Source: Streptomyces violens (lineage in GTDB: Bacteria; Actinomycetota; Actinomycetes; Streptomycetales; Streptomycetaceae). Taken from it: a DNA stretch of 64,000 nucleotides. The stretch's first letter is position 1, and every line of letters starts with the position of its first letter. A program made the position numbers and the translations under genes. Location: the NCBI RefSeq assembly GCF_000717745.1, contig NZ_JOBH01000003.1, positions 405,624 to 469,623 of the forward strand, in the 5' to 3' direction. Below the pieces are notes generated by a model. The model was not told the DNA's origin and did no database searches. It worked only from the letters and a program-made list of their open reading frames with translations. Positions 24,737 to 33,241 of the stretch are shown in pieces.

Positions 24737-25516
24737 TCAGCGGCTGCGCTTCGTACGGCCCGTGCTCGGCGCGATCGCCGGTCCCCGGCTGGGAGCGGTC
24801 GGGCTTGGGCCGGACGAACTTGTGGTGGTGCGGGCGCGGGCGGCTGCCGCCCGGCGACCGAAGCCATCCTGCGGCTCAGGGGCGAAGGGCAGTGGCGAGT
24901 CGCGGGTGCGCATCCAGGTGCCTGCGGCTTCGGCGGTGGGGAAGGCGCCTTCGCGCACGGTGTAGGTGGCGAAGGAAGGCACGGTCTCTTCGAGGAAGAT
25001 CCGGTAGGGCTTGGCGGCCGCATGGGGGTGGTGGTCGTACAGCAGGGTGCTGACCTGGATACCCTCGTCGAAGTTGCCGGGGTTGTCGGTGTAGTGGTCC
25101 AACAGCGTGTACCGGCCCTCGGGGTGGTGGCGCAGCTGGCGCTCCAGGCGGGTGGTAAGTGCGTCGGCCGGGCGCGGGCTCACCGAGCCGTCCGGCTCGA
25201 TCGCCTCGGCCGGGCAGCCCCGGTGGATGAGCCAGTGCTGGGTGAGGGGGACGGTGGGTAGGCGGGCGGCATCGAAGGTGAACCTGCGGGCGTCCAGGTC
25301 GCGTTCGATGTGCATGCCGAGGTACTCGGCGGTGCCGGGGAGATCCCAGATGGCGGCGCCGTCGTAGAGCAGGAGGAAGCTGTGCCGTCCGTCGGCGGTG
25401 TGGTGGGCGGCCAGTCCCGCGTAGGTGTCGTCGCCGAGGGTGACCCAGTGGAAGTCGTCTTCGACGCGGCTGGAGGCGGGCTCGAAGCCGTCGATGCGGT
25501 AGTCGGGCGCGGCCAC
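24737..25516 (-). CDS. Hypothetical protein of the plasmid-type operon
   Basis: A 259-residue protein starting at a GTG one base after the stop of the DUF4913 gene. Residues 1-215 look like a real globular protein (DDFHWVTLGDDTYAGLAAHH, SFLLLYDGAAIWDLPGTAEY, YTLLDHYTDNPGNFDEGIQV). The last 40 residues are Ser/Pro/Arg-rich and may be out-of-frame sequence. I do not recognise the family. Tight spacing with its neighbours implies co-transcription. Confidence 0.65.
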   Translation of the reverse strand: MAAPDYRIDGFEPASSRVEDDFHWVTLGDDTYAGLAAHHTADGRHSFLLLYDGAAIWDLPGTAEYLGMHIERDLDARRFTFDAARLPTVPLTQHWLIHRGCPAEAIEPDGSVSPRPADALTTRLERQLRHHPEGRYTLLDHYTDNPGNFDEGIQVSTLLYDHHPHAAAKPYRIFLEETVPSFATYTVREGAFPTAEAAGTWMRTRDSPLPFAPEPQDGFGRRAAAARARTTTSSSGPSPTAPSRGPAIAPSTGRTKRSR

Positions 25517-25517
25517 G

Positions 25518-26087
25518 TCAGCCGCCGTCCGCAGCGGGTTCGGGGCCGGCCAGCAGGCGGTGGTTCGGCCGCGTGGGGCTGGTCATGCACGCGGCGAACG
25601 GCCCATCAGGTGCCCGGAGCTGGAGGAGGGCCGGGTCGAGGTGGTCGCGGTGCCAGGTGGAGGGCCCGGCGAGGCCGGCCTCGTCGTCGGTGTACTGCTG
25701 CCAGGCCAGCCACAGCGCGTGCAGCCGCACAACGGCTTCGGGGTGCTCGTGCCACTGGTGGCACCAGGGGCGGCTGGCGGTGATCTCGCGGCCGTATACC
25801 GGCAGTAGCAGGTCGTACACCCAGGTCGCCAGCGCTGCCAGCTCCTTGGTGTAGGCACGGCCTGTGAGCGCCATGATGCAGGACGATGACGCCCCCTCGG
25901 CACCGGTCTCTTCAGTCGGTGGTGAAGGGACGCCCTTCTGCGGTGTGGACTGTTCGTCAGTGAGGCGGCTGAGGACCTCGGCCTGTTGCTGGCCTTGCGC
26001 CACGAGCGCGCTGACCGTGGCGGCGAGGTCGTCCAGGTCGTGGTCCGGTATCCGCACCGGGCCGCTGTCATCGGCGGACTCCGACAT
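25518..26087 (-). CDS. DUF4913 domain protein
   Basis: A 189-residue protein whose ATG at 26087 is preceded by GAAGGGGG. After an acidic N-terminus it contains LAALATWVYDLLLPVYGREI, then WCHQWHEHPEAVVRLHALWL and AWQQYTDDEAGLAGPSTW, then WHRDHLDPALLQLRAPDGPF, which matches the DUF4913 pattern. The family is found mainly on actinobacterial plasmids and ICEs, always of unknown function. It is the first gene of the leftward operon 26087-23084. Confidence 0.8.
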   Translation of the reverse strand: MSESADDSGPVRIPDHDLDDLAATVSALVAQGQQQAEVLSRLTDEQSTPQKGVPSPPTEETGAEGASSSCIMALTGRAYTKELAALATWVYDLLLPVYGREITASRPWCHQWHEHPEAVVRLHALWLAWQQYTDDEAGLAGPSTWHRDHLDPALLQLRAPDGPFAACMTSPTRPNHRLLAGPEPAADGG

Positions 26088-26440
26088 TGATGCCCCCTTC
26101 GTACTCGGGTGGTGGGGCGTCGATGATCCGCAGAAGGATCGGCTTGGCCCGGCTGGGCAGCGGGGTGTAGGAGGAGCCTCCTCAGCCGGCCATGTAGTGG
26201 CGGCAGGCGGACATGGACGGGGCGAGAAACCGCAGCGCCTGAGCGGCTTGTTGCGGAAGGACCACGTTGTCCGTTGTCCGTTGTCCAGTACCGGGAATCC
26301 CACGAACCGTAGTGAGAGGCGGCCCACCTCGTCGGTCATCGGTGCGGTGTTGGCCGGACCGGCCCCTCTTTTCGGGCCAGATCGTGCCGGGAAAAGAAAC
26401 CCGACGGCACTTCTCTTTGATTCCTTCGTAGGATCGGCTT
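26088..26440. other. Divergent promoter region with a 7-bp tandem repeat
   Basis: A gap of 350 bases between divergent genes with no gene of its own. GTTGTCC is repeated three times head to tail at 26266-26286. The right end carries a TAGGAT hexamer close to the ATG at 26441. Confidence 0.5.
26429..26434 (+). promoter_or_regulatory. Possible -10 box for a leaderless transcript
   Basis: TAGGAT, the Streptomyces sigma-HrdB-like -10 consensus, ends six bases before the ATG at 26441. A start site about seven bases downstream would coincide with the A of the ATG, giving a leaderless mRNA. No convincing -35 box is seen. Confidence 0.4.
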
Positions 26441-27085
26441 ATGAGTGCTGAGGCTGATGATGTGGAGCGGCTGATCGCGGCCTGGGACCGGGTCGAAGCG
26501 TGGCTTCAGGCGCACGCACCGGCCTCCGCGGCGCTGCTGCGCCCGCCGGCCGGGGACGCAGACATCACCGCGGTGGAGGCGGCCATGGGCGTCGAGCTTC
26601 CGGGGGTGCTGGCGGCCTGGTACCGGATCCATGACGGTATCGACGAGGGCCATGGATCCGGGATTCTGCCGTCCGACAAGACGATGTTGTCGCTCGACCA
26701 ACTGGTGGATGAGTACCGGACCCGTACCCAGGACTGGGAGCGGGAGACGGGCATTCTGCCGTTCGCGCGGAAGGCTGGCGACATCTGGTCAGGCTGGTAT
26801 GTGGACGCGCGCGAGGGCGAGTCCTCGTACGGCAATCTGGGGCACTGGTCGGTGGACGGTGGGGACGAGCCGTTCCCGTCGGATGCGAACGGGTGGCCGC
26901 TTGCCGACTGGTTGGCAGAGATGGCCACGGCATTGGAGGAGGGCCGGTGTTTGCAACTACCGAACGGGGCGGACGACAGGAATGACTGGCCAGTCCTTAC
27001 CGGTAGCCGCGGTCTGGCCTGGATTGATCCAAGGGATCCCCGGTTGTTCCCCGACGGGATGATCAAGCTGGACGGTCCCCTCTAA
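26441..27085 (+). CDS. SMI1/KNR4-family protein
   Basis: A 214-residue protein with the SMI1/KNR4 (SUKH) pattern: AHAPASAALLRPPAGDADIT, AVEAAMGVELPGVLAAWYRI, HDGIDEGHGSGILPSDKTML and DEPFPSDANGWPLADWLAEM. SUKH proteins are often immunity proteins for secreted nuclease toxins, but many stand-alone ones regulate cell-wall or unknown processes. No classical polymorphic toxin lies beside it; the convergent neighbour is a secreted NucA/NucB-like nuclease with its own signal peptide. Likely leaderless. Confidence 0.8.
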   Translation: MSAEADDVERLIAAWDRVEAWLQAHAPASAALLRPPAGDADITAVEAAMGVELPGVLAAWYRIHDGIDEGHGSGILPSDKTMLSLDQLVDEYRTRTQDWERETGILPFARKAGDIWSGWYVDAREGESSYGNLGHWSVDGGDEPFPSDANGWPLADWLAEMATALEEGRCLQLPNGADDRNDWPVLTGSRGLAWIDPRDPRLFPDGMIKLDGPL

Positions 27086-27090
27086 AGCCA

Positions 27091-27121
27091 GTGGCCCGAG
27101 AGCAGGGTGCTCCCGGGCCAC
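27091..27121. terminator. Shared hairpin between convergent genes
   Basis: GTGGCCCG (27091-27098) pairs with CGGGCCAC (27114-27121), extended inside by GAGCA/TGCTC. It lies in the 63-base gap between stops at 27085 and 27149, so it should terminate both genes. Confidence 0.65.
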
Positions 27122-27148
27122 CACCCAGCGGGCAGTTTCTTACGCCGC

Positions 27149-29155
27149 TTACGCCTTAGGAACCGTGCACTTCACGGTTGTCTGGCTGGCGTCGCAGTGC
27201 TCGAACTCGGGGAACCTGACCCAGTATTTGTCCTCGTCCAACAGGTGGTACTTGCCGGCCCCGGCGAAGGTGCCGGGGAATCCGGCCATCGAACCGGAGT
27301 TGATCCAGCCCGACATAGTGGAGCGCCCACAGACTTCCTTCCAGGTCGGTGCGGCCTCGCGGATGTCGTCGTACAGGTGCCACTCACCCTGCTTGACGCG
27401 GGTGGCGTAGGTCTGCACACAGGCGTCGCCCGAGGTGACCTCGTTCAGGCCGCCAATGCTGGCGGGCATCCCACCGGAGTTGTAGGTAGAGGCATAGGCG
27501 AATTCGTCACACGACGGAGTGTCCGTCGGTTTGATCTCCGGCAGCAAGGTGGCGTCCGGATTGCCATAGACGCTTGCCCAGCTCTTACCGTCACTGCCCT
27601 TGGGGCAGATGACGTCCCGGTTCCTCTGCGGGTCATGATTATGGGCGTTCTTGCTTGCCTGCGGGAGGTACTTCATCGGCTTGCCCGCGCTCTCACTACC
27701 CGGGTGGTTGGGCAGCTTCGACTGGATCAGCCAGCCGTGCGCGACAGCGGCCGGATACTTCTTGAAGTTCATCACCCAGGTGGGGATGTACTTGTGGAAC
27801 ACGCAGCCCGGCTTGGTGGAGGCGATCGTGTCGCAACGGATCTGGGCGTCCACGGCCTGCCAGCGGATCGCCGAAGGATTGGCGACCGCAGCGTAGCCGG
27901 TGATCTTCGCGCTCAGGTCGAGCATCTGCGACGTGTCCGCCGTCGTGCCGCCGTTCCAGGTATGCGTGATCGATCCCTCGGCGGTGTGCCAGTCGCCGAC
28001 GGTCCACTCCAGCGCGCCGTCCCACTTCTGCGAGGTGTTATCGGTGGCGCAGTCCGTGGCGAGCAGACAGTCCATTTCCACGTTCAAGGTGACCGAGACG
28101 AACTTCTCGTCCAGCGTCACGGGCACAAGGGTGATCTTTTCCTCGATGGTGCCGGTGGTGGGAGACAGCTTGTACTGCTGACCGACCGCCCACGAGGCGT
28201 TCAGTATCTCACCGGTGGGCTTGCCGTCCTTGACGACGATGCCCTCGTACTCATAGTTGAAGCCGCCGATGCAGGCTTCAGTGCGCTTGATGTGTGAGTT
28301 GGTGTACGTGGCGCACCAGTTGGCGAGATCAGCCATTTTCATGGCCTTGGTGAGGGCCTTCTTCGTCGCCGCGCTATGGTCCGGCACGATGCGTGAGCAA
28401 GGCTGGATGCCGGTCTTCTGGTTGAGTTCGCCGCAGTGCCAGCCGTCGCTGGTACGCAAACCCTTGTTCAGCGGCGGCTGAGTGGGCTCCACGGCGCGCA
28501 TCGCCGGCTGGTCGATCTGCTGCGGCTCCTGGTAGTCCTCGAGGTTCACCGCTGCAGCGCCCTGATCTGGTTCGGGCAGCTTGATGTCCACCACGCGGTC
28601 ACGGATCTTGAACTTGGCCCAGGGAGACCACTCGGTCTCGTACAGGCCGCCGTCGTAGGCGGAGGTGTGGAAGGTGTAGGTGACGCCCGGCTTCAGCTTG
28701 CCGTACGGAACCTTGACTTCGGCTGTCTTACCGGATGCCACGTAGTCGGACACCAGAACGCCGTACTGGCTGTCGTCGAGCTTGACCTGTGTTTTCGGGT
28801 TGCCGTTGGCGTCGGTCGTGTAGACCTCGAAGGTGAGGTTCGCCTTGTCCCCGTCGGGGTCGGTCACTGTGTTACGCAGGACAGCTTCAGTGGTGTTGAC
28901 CTGCCACACCCCGCTCACGTCGGTGAAGGTCGGGCCGGCCTTGGGGGTCTTGCCCGAGACCGGACGGCTGCCGGCCCGGATGTTCTTCTCCGGACCTGCT
29001 GCTGGGCGCGACGAGGGCGCGGAGTCGGGGTCAGTGTTGGGAATGAAGGCGGCCTCGGGTGCGGCGGTTGCTACCCCGGATCCGAGAAGCAGGGCAGCCG
29101 CGGCACCCATGGCTATGCGAGTCAGGATGCCTCTTCGCTTGGTTAATCTGGACAC
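27149..29155 (-). CDS. Secreted protein with C-terminal NucA/NucB-like deoxyribonuclease domain
   Basis: A 668-residue exported protein. From the GTG at 29155 it begins with a signal peptide: basic SRLTKRRG, hydrophobic AMGAAAALLLGSGVATA, then cleavage near APEA. Residues about 70-180 look fibronectin-III-like (TFEVYTTDANGNPKTQVKLD, VTYTFHTSAYDGGLYETEWS). The middle is an unassigned extracellular region with several Cys. The C-terminal 160 residues carry the NucA/NucB pattern, CDEFAYASTY followed by a Gly-rich turn. GAGGA lies about ten bases before the GTG. It probably degrades extracellular DNA. The gene ends convergent with the SMI1/KNR4 gene. Confidence 0.75.
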   Translation of the reverse strand: MSRLTKRRGILTRIAMGAAAALLLGSGVATAAPEAAFIPNTDPDSAPSSRPAAGPEKNIRAGSRPVSGKTPKAGPTFTDVSGVWQVNTTEAVLRNTVTDPDGDKANLTFEVYTTDANGNPKTQVKLDDSQYGVLVSDYVASGKTAEVKVPYGKLKPGVTYTFHTSAYDGGLYETEWSPWAKFKIRDRVVDIKLPEPDQGAAAVNLEDYQEPQQIDQPAMRAVEPTQPPLNKGLRTSDGWHCGELNQKTGIQPCSRIVPDHSAATKKALTKAMKMADLANWCATYTNSHIKRTEACIGGFNYEYEGIVVKDGKPTGEILNASWAVGQQYKLSPTTGTIEEKITLVPVTLDEKFVSVTLNVEMDCLLATDCATDNTSQKWDGALEWTVGDWHTAEGSITHTWNGGTTADTSQMLDLSAKITGYAAVANPSAIRWQAVDAQIRCDTIASTKPGCVFHKYIPTWVMNFKKYPAAVAHGWLIQSKLPNHPGSESAGKPMKYLPQASKNAHNHDPQRNRDVICPKGSDGKSWASVYGNPDATLLPEIKPTDTPSCDEFAYASTYNSGGMPASIGGLNEVTSGDACVQTYATRVKQGEWHLYDDIREAAPTWKEVCGRSTMSGWINSGSMAGFPGTFAGAGKYHLLDEDKYWVRFPEFEHCDASQTTVKCTVPKA

Positions 29156-29214
29156 GTAGTTGTAGTCCTCGCTCGTCGTGATTGGATTCGTCGCGCCACT
29201 GGCTTTCTTAGGCG

Positions 29215-29269
29215 CTATCGAACACACGTAGCAACGTCACCTATTCGGACATCTCAGCCTGTTCGATAG
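29215..29269. promoter_or_regulatory. Inverted repeat upstream of the secreted nuclease gene
   Basis: CTATCGAAC (29215-29223) and its exact complement GTTCGATAG (29261-29269) flank 37 bases, 60-115 bases before the GTG at 29155. It may be a pair of half-sites for a regulator or a leader hairpin. No known consensus is recognised. Confidence 0.4.
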
Positions 29270-29409
29270 ATGCCGGATGTGACGCTGCGCACGGTTGTAG
29301 AACACCCGGTCACGATTGCGTTGCACTCTCCGCTGTGGGGTGAAATGCCGTGTGCTGGCAGCGCAACTACCGGTGTGTGCTCCGCCCAGAGGACGAGGAC
29401 ACCCGCCCA

Positions 29410-30597
29410 TCAAGAAGGGCTCCTCCGAAGGTTCGGCCGAGGTGCGGAGGAATGGCGTGTCGCTGTGCTCGGGGGAGTTTTGGCCTCGGTGTATTGCGTT
29501 GGGCTACGCGCAAGGGCGGCGGCGGCACGGGCCGGCGACAGCCCGGTAAGCGCCTCCGCCGTGACTGGCTCAGTGCCGGGGCCGGCATCGGCGGCAGCCC
29601 GACGTCGACGCACTTCATCGAGCGGGCCGAGAGCGGTAAGGGTGTGGCTGATGACCTGGCCGGGCGCCAGTGTTTCGCTCCCGGCCAGGTCACGGGCCTG
29701 CTGCGCACAGGCGGCAGCCGTGCGAAGCAGCGAGGCGTCGAGGATCTGCTCCCCGAAGTAGCCGGCCGAGCCTCCGGCTGCGGTATCGCACAGGCAGCGC
29801 ACGCGGTCGGCATCCAGTGTGCCGTCGACGAGGGCGCCGCGGCGTTGGCATTCCCACAGCACGGTGAGCTGGTCGACCGGCTCACCCCGGTGGTGCAGTG
29901 CGCTCAGCGCGCGGTAGATCTGCCTGTGGCCCGAGTCGGCGAAATCCTCGGGGCGCAGCCATCCGACCACGTCACCCAGCTGCCGTGGGTAAGCGGTCAG
30001 TGTGCCCAGTAGGAATTCCTCGTCGGCCGGTACCCGCCCATCCGCCCTGTCCCCAGGAGCCGCGGACGCCGCCTGCGCTGTTCCTGGTCGAGCGACGACT
30101 TCGCTGCCCCAGCGGCGGCCGAGGTCATCGAGTACCTCGTACAGGACCTGGGCGTGGCGCAGGGTCTCAGCGACACCGGTGCCGCGGGCAGCATCGGCGC
30201 GCGCGCCGTGGTACAGGCGCTCGGCGTGCTCGGTGACGGTGCGGCGGATCGCACCCTCCAGCACCATCCGTCCGTAGAGCGGCGCGTGTGCCGGACGTGG
30301 GCAGGCCGATACCAGGGAGTGCATGTACGAGGCGGTGAGGCCGCGCGTGTGTGCGCTCGCCCGTGCGAGCGTGTCGTTGACCCAAGCCAGTGGGACCGGT
30401 GCGTCCGGTGGCGCCTTAGTCGCGGGATGGTCTTCGGCGCGCAGGTCGAGCATGGCGGCGTACAGGGCGGAGTGCGCGGGCCGGTAGAAGTGCTCGGGGC
30501 GCAGCCATCCGGAGAGGCGGCCGAGCTGGCGTGGCTCCAGGAGCACCGCGCCCAGGACGGCCTGCTCGGCCTGGAACAGCGGCGTCATCACGGTCAC
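29410..30597 (-). CDS. Tandem DnaB N-terminal-domain protein lacking the helicase motor
   Basis: A 395-residue protein with two copies of the DnaB N-terminal (primase-interacting) domain: QAEQAVLGAVLLEPRQLGRL, WLRPEHFYRPAHSALYAAML near the start, then EFLLGTLTAYPRQLGDVVGW, LRPEDFADSGHRQIYRALSA around residues 195-245. The RecA-like motor with its Walker motifs is absent, and the last 60 residues are disordered. Proteins of this type occur on Streptomyces plasmids. They could bind primase or host helicase; this is inference. The GTG start overlaps the previous stop by four bases. Confidence 0.78.
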   Translation of the reverse strand: MTVMTPLFQAEQAVLGAVLLEPRQLGRLSGWLRPEHFYRPAHSALYAAMLDLRAEDHPATKAPPDAPVPLAWVNDTLARASAHTRGLTASYMHSLVSACPRPAHAPLYGRMVLEGAIRRTVTEHAERLYHGARADAARGTGVAETLRHAQVLYEVLDDLGRRWGSEVVARPGTAQAASAAPGDRADGRVPADEEFLLGTLTAYPRQLGDVVGWLRPEDFADSGHRQIYRALSALHHRGEPVDQLTVLWECQRRGALVDGTLDADRVRCLCDTAAGGSAGYFGEQILDASLLRTAAACAQQARDLAGSETLAPGQVISHTLTALGPLDEVRRRRAAADAGPGTEPVTAEALTGLSPARAAAALARSPTQYTEAKTPPSTATRHSSAPRPNLRRSPS

Positions 30598-30791
30598 GCC
30601 TGCTCCATGCCGGCAACGGCGCGGTTCGCTGCATCCAGATCAGCGGCGTGACGGTCAAGAGCGCGCGAGAGCGCGTCGTCTGAGGGGACGGCGCCGCTGC
30701 GGGCGTCGAGCCACCAGCGACCGCCCCGGTACACGGCGGCGGTACCGGCAAGCCGGTTGGAGACGTACGGGGGCAAGGGGGAAGAAGGCAC
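30594..30791 (-). CDS. Small hypothetical protein between coupling ATPase and DnaB-N genes
   Basis: A 65-residue ORF starting at a GTG with GAGGTG just upstream and overlapping the next gene by four bases (GTGA). The sequence VSNRLAGTAAVYRGGRWWLD, then DALSRALDRHAADLDAANRA, looks like a strand pair plus a helix. An alternative ORF in another frame begins at 30879, overlapping the coupling-ATPase stop, but is less protein-like. Confidence 0.5.
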   Translation of the reverse strand: MPSSPLPPYVSNRLAGTAAVYRGGRWWLDARSGAVPSDDALSRALDRHAADLDAANRAVAGMEQA

Positions 30792-30875
30792 GGGACACCT
30801 CGGCGGGAGACAGAAGCCGGCGGGTACGGGGGCTGGTTGGGCGTCTCGTCGGGGCGCGGTGCGGGGCGTCCAGGG

Positions 30876-32741
30876 TCATGCGATGGGTCCGTACGGGTGG
30901 TGGGACGGGCCCTTGGCGAGGGCTCGTTCGGTGATGGCGGCCGTGGCCTTCTTCGAGGCAGCGCCGAGCCGTTCGGCGTCCGGTTCGCGGTACCAGGGCT
31001 TGAGATCGAGCAGCGTGGGGCGGATACCGGTCGCCAGTAGCAGCGCGGAGCCCTTTGGCAGCGCGCGGATTGCGTCGGCGGGCAGGACGCGTTCTTGCCG
31101 CATGGAGATGGAGAAGGACTTGCCGGACTCGCTGGTGGAGACCGACACGGTCTGTACGTCACGGTCGCCGGCGAGGCGGGAGAGCTTGTCGGCGAAGTCG
31201 GCGTCGTCGATGCCGGAGCCGATCAGCTTGATCGTCGCAGCGGACCACAGAGCGTCCATGCCGGTGTCGCCCCACACCCGCTGGCCCTGCCGGTAGGACT
31301 GCAGGATCGTGAGCGGGATGACGCCGCGGGAGCCGAGGTGGGAGTAGAGGTCGGGCAGGTCCTGGATGCGGCAGACGTTCGCCGCCTCATCCAGGATCGC
31401 CAGCATCGGTGGGTCCAGGCGTCCGCCTGCGCGCTCGGCCTGGACGACGGCGGAGCGCATTACCGCGTCGGCTGCGGCGGCGATGATCGCCGAGGCGGAG
31501 CCGCCGCCGTCCTTCGACAGCAGGAAGAGGGTGTCGCGGCTGGTGGAGAACGCCTCGGGCTTGAACTTCCGGAGCTTTGAGTGGCCTTGGGGTGGGGTGA
31601 CCCAGGCGGCGATCCGCGGGTCGAGCAGGCAGCTGGCGTACTGGCGCGCGGTCTCGAAGATGCCGTCCCGGGTCTCCACGGCTCCGGCGACGGTGCCCTG
31701 CAGCTGGGTGGCGACGGCGTCCAGGCCGGCATCGGTGAGCAGATCGATCGGAGTACGGTCGGCTGGGGAGGCCAGCCACGCGGTCACCTCGGTGACCGGG
31801 CGACCGCCGCGGGCGGCGGCGAGGAAGAGCGCGGTGAGGGTGTTGGCGGCGGCGGTGGACCAGAAGTCCCCGGCGCTGGATTCGTTCACGCTGGCGGTAA
31901 CGAAATGCTGGGCCAGCCGACGCGCTCCGGCCAGGTCGTGGGCGTCGGCGAGGATGTCCCACCACATCGTCTGCTCGGCGTGCGCGATCTGCTGCGGATC
32001 CAGCGTCCACACCGCCCCCACGCGGGAGCGTTCGTCGACCGTCGCGGTGAAGGCGTCGTTGGCCGCCTTGTTCGAGGTGAGCAGCACGGGCCCCGGCGCC
32101 CGCAGGATCGCGGGGATTGCCAGGCTGGAGGTCTTGCCCGAGCGCGGCGCCATGATCGCCAGCATTACGTCCTCCCAGGAGGCGCGCACCTCTGACGCAC
32201 CGGGCTGGAGAGTGCCGAGGAGGACACCGCGGTCATCAGGAGCGACGGCCTTGGGCCGGACACCGCTGAGGCTGGCGCGCAGGCCGGTCGCCTTCGCGGC
32301 CGCCTTCTTCGCCAGCAGGTCGCCCAGGTCCCGCGGGCTGGCCAGACCGCGCGGGTTCGCACGGAAACGCAACCACAGCTTCACGCCGATGGCCGCGCCC
32401 GTCGCCAGCAGCAGCGTCGGAATGCCATAGCAGCCGAGCAGAAGGCTGGCTCGGGGAACGTGGGGCCACAGCTGGTCGGGGTGGAACAGGGCTTGTGTCG
32501 GCTCGTACGGCATCCACGGGCCGGAACCGAGGAAGGTGTTGGCGATATTGCCGAACAGCCAGGCCAGGGAGCCGCCGCCGAGGCCGACGGCGGCCAGGGC
32601 GAGCAGGAGGTAGAGCAGGACGTCCGTGCCGGTGGTGGTCGATGGCGTCCTGGTACGCGCAGCAGGCAAAACGAAATCCAGAGACGTATTGAGAGGAGGC
32701 GGAGGAGCGCGGGGCGAGGAGGGTGTTCTGGAGGTGGTCAC
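30876..32741 (-). CDS. VirD4/TraD-like conjugative coupling ATPase
   Basis: A 621-residue membrane ATPase. TM1 is about residues 41-65 (LLYLLLALAAVGLGGGSLAW) and TM2 about 99-124. Walker A is MAPRSGKTSS (198-205), Walker B MLAILDE (446-452), followed by SHLGSRGVIPLTILQSYRQG, the typical motif of type IV coupling proteins. It links the relaxosome to a secretion channel. The GTG at 32741 has AGGAGG six bases upstream. The gene lies in a leftward operon of six plasmid genes. No VirB4-like ATPase or other channel genes are seen in the window. Confidence 0.88.
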   Translation of the reverse strand: MTTSRTPSSPRAPPPPLNTSLDFVLPAARTRTPSTTTGTDVLLYLLLALAAVGLGGGSLAWLFGNIANTFLGSGPWMPYEPTQALFHPDQLWPHVPRASLLLGCYGIPTLLLATGAAIGVKLWLRFRANPRGLASPRDLGDLLAKKAAAKATGLRASLSGVRPKAVAPDDRGVLLGTLQPGASEVRASWEDVMLAIMAPRSGKTSSLAIPAILRAPGPVLLTSNKAANDAFTATVDERSRVGAVWTLDPQQIAHAEQTMWWDILADAHDLAGARRLAQHFVTASVNESSAGDFWSTAAANTLTALFLAAARGGRPVTEVTAWLASPADRTPIDLLTDAGLDAVATQLQGTVAGAVETRDGIFETARQYASCLLDPRIAAWVTPPQGHSKLRKFKPEAFSTSRDTLFLLSKDGGGSASAIIAAAADAVMRSAVVQAERAGGRLDPPMLAILDEAANVCRIQDLPDLYSHLGSRGVIPLTILQSYRQGQRVWGDTGMDALWSAATIKLIGSGIDDADFADKLSRLAGDRDVQTVSVSTSESGKSFSISMRQERVLPADAIRALPKGSALLLATGIRPTLLDLKPWYREPDAERLGAASKKATAAITERALAKGPSHHPYGPIA

Positions 32742-32751
32742 GGAGGGCCTC

Positions 32752-33229
32752 CTAGCGGTGGCGGCGCGAGGACGGGGCGGATGCCGAGGGCCGTGCGGGA
32801 TGAGCTGGCTCAGCGGTGGGCGGGGGCGCAGCTGATCGCTGGGGCGCGGTTGCGTTGTAGCGGGTGACGCGCTCCCGCCAATGCGGCGGCTCGGGCGGGC
32901 CCAGCTCGCGCAGCTGCTCGGGCAGGCCCAGTCCGCGCAGTTCCTCGCGGGCGTCGTCCAGCTCTTCCCGGAGGTCGGTAAGCGCGGCGGAGGCCTCTGC
33001 GAACCGGTAGTGCAGCTCCCAGCCGTCATCGGTCTCGGACGCCCGGGCCTGCTCGGCGGCGGCATCGAAGAACTCGCTCAGCCGCGCCAGCACGCCGAAA
33101 TCCGGGTGTAGCACCTGATCGGCGTGGTGCTTGGCGCGGTCATAGGTGTGGGAACCGAGCATCTGCGCCGTCCCGCACCTGGCGACCAGCGGTGTACTTC
33201 TCCTTGGCATCGGGCAACGGGTTCGGCAT
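32752..33229 (-). pseudogene. Plasmid-type protein gene, apparently frameshifted near its start
   Basis: From the ATG at 33229 (GAGGA nine bases upstream, 13 bases after the previous stop) the frame gives MPNPLPDAKEKYTAGRQVRD, then GA, and soon stops. A one-base change near 33170 enters the long frame QMLGSHTYDRAKHHADQVLH and continues PDFGVLARLSEFFDAAAEQA through WRERVTRYNATAP to the stop at 32752. The joined protein of about 158 residues resembles conserved helical proteins of Streptomyces ICEs. Either the gene is broken, or translation begins at the internal ATG at 33162 and the upstream match is fortuitous. Confidence 0.55.
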
Positions 33230-33241
33230 TGAGCGGCATCC

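Noticed and set aside
27107..28297. Long rightward open frame of almost 400 codons
   Set aside because: It lies opposite the secreted nuclease gene, has no ribosome site or domain, and its composition is that of an antisense shadow.
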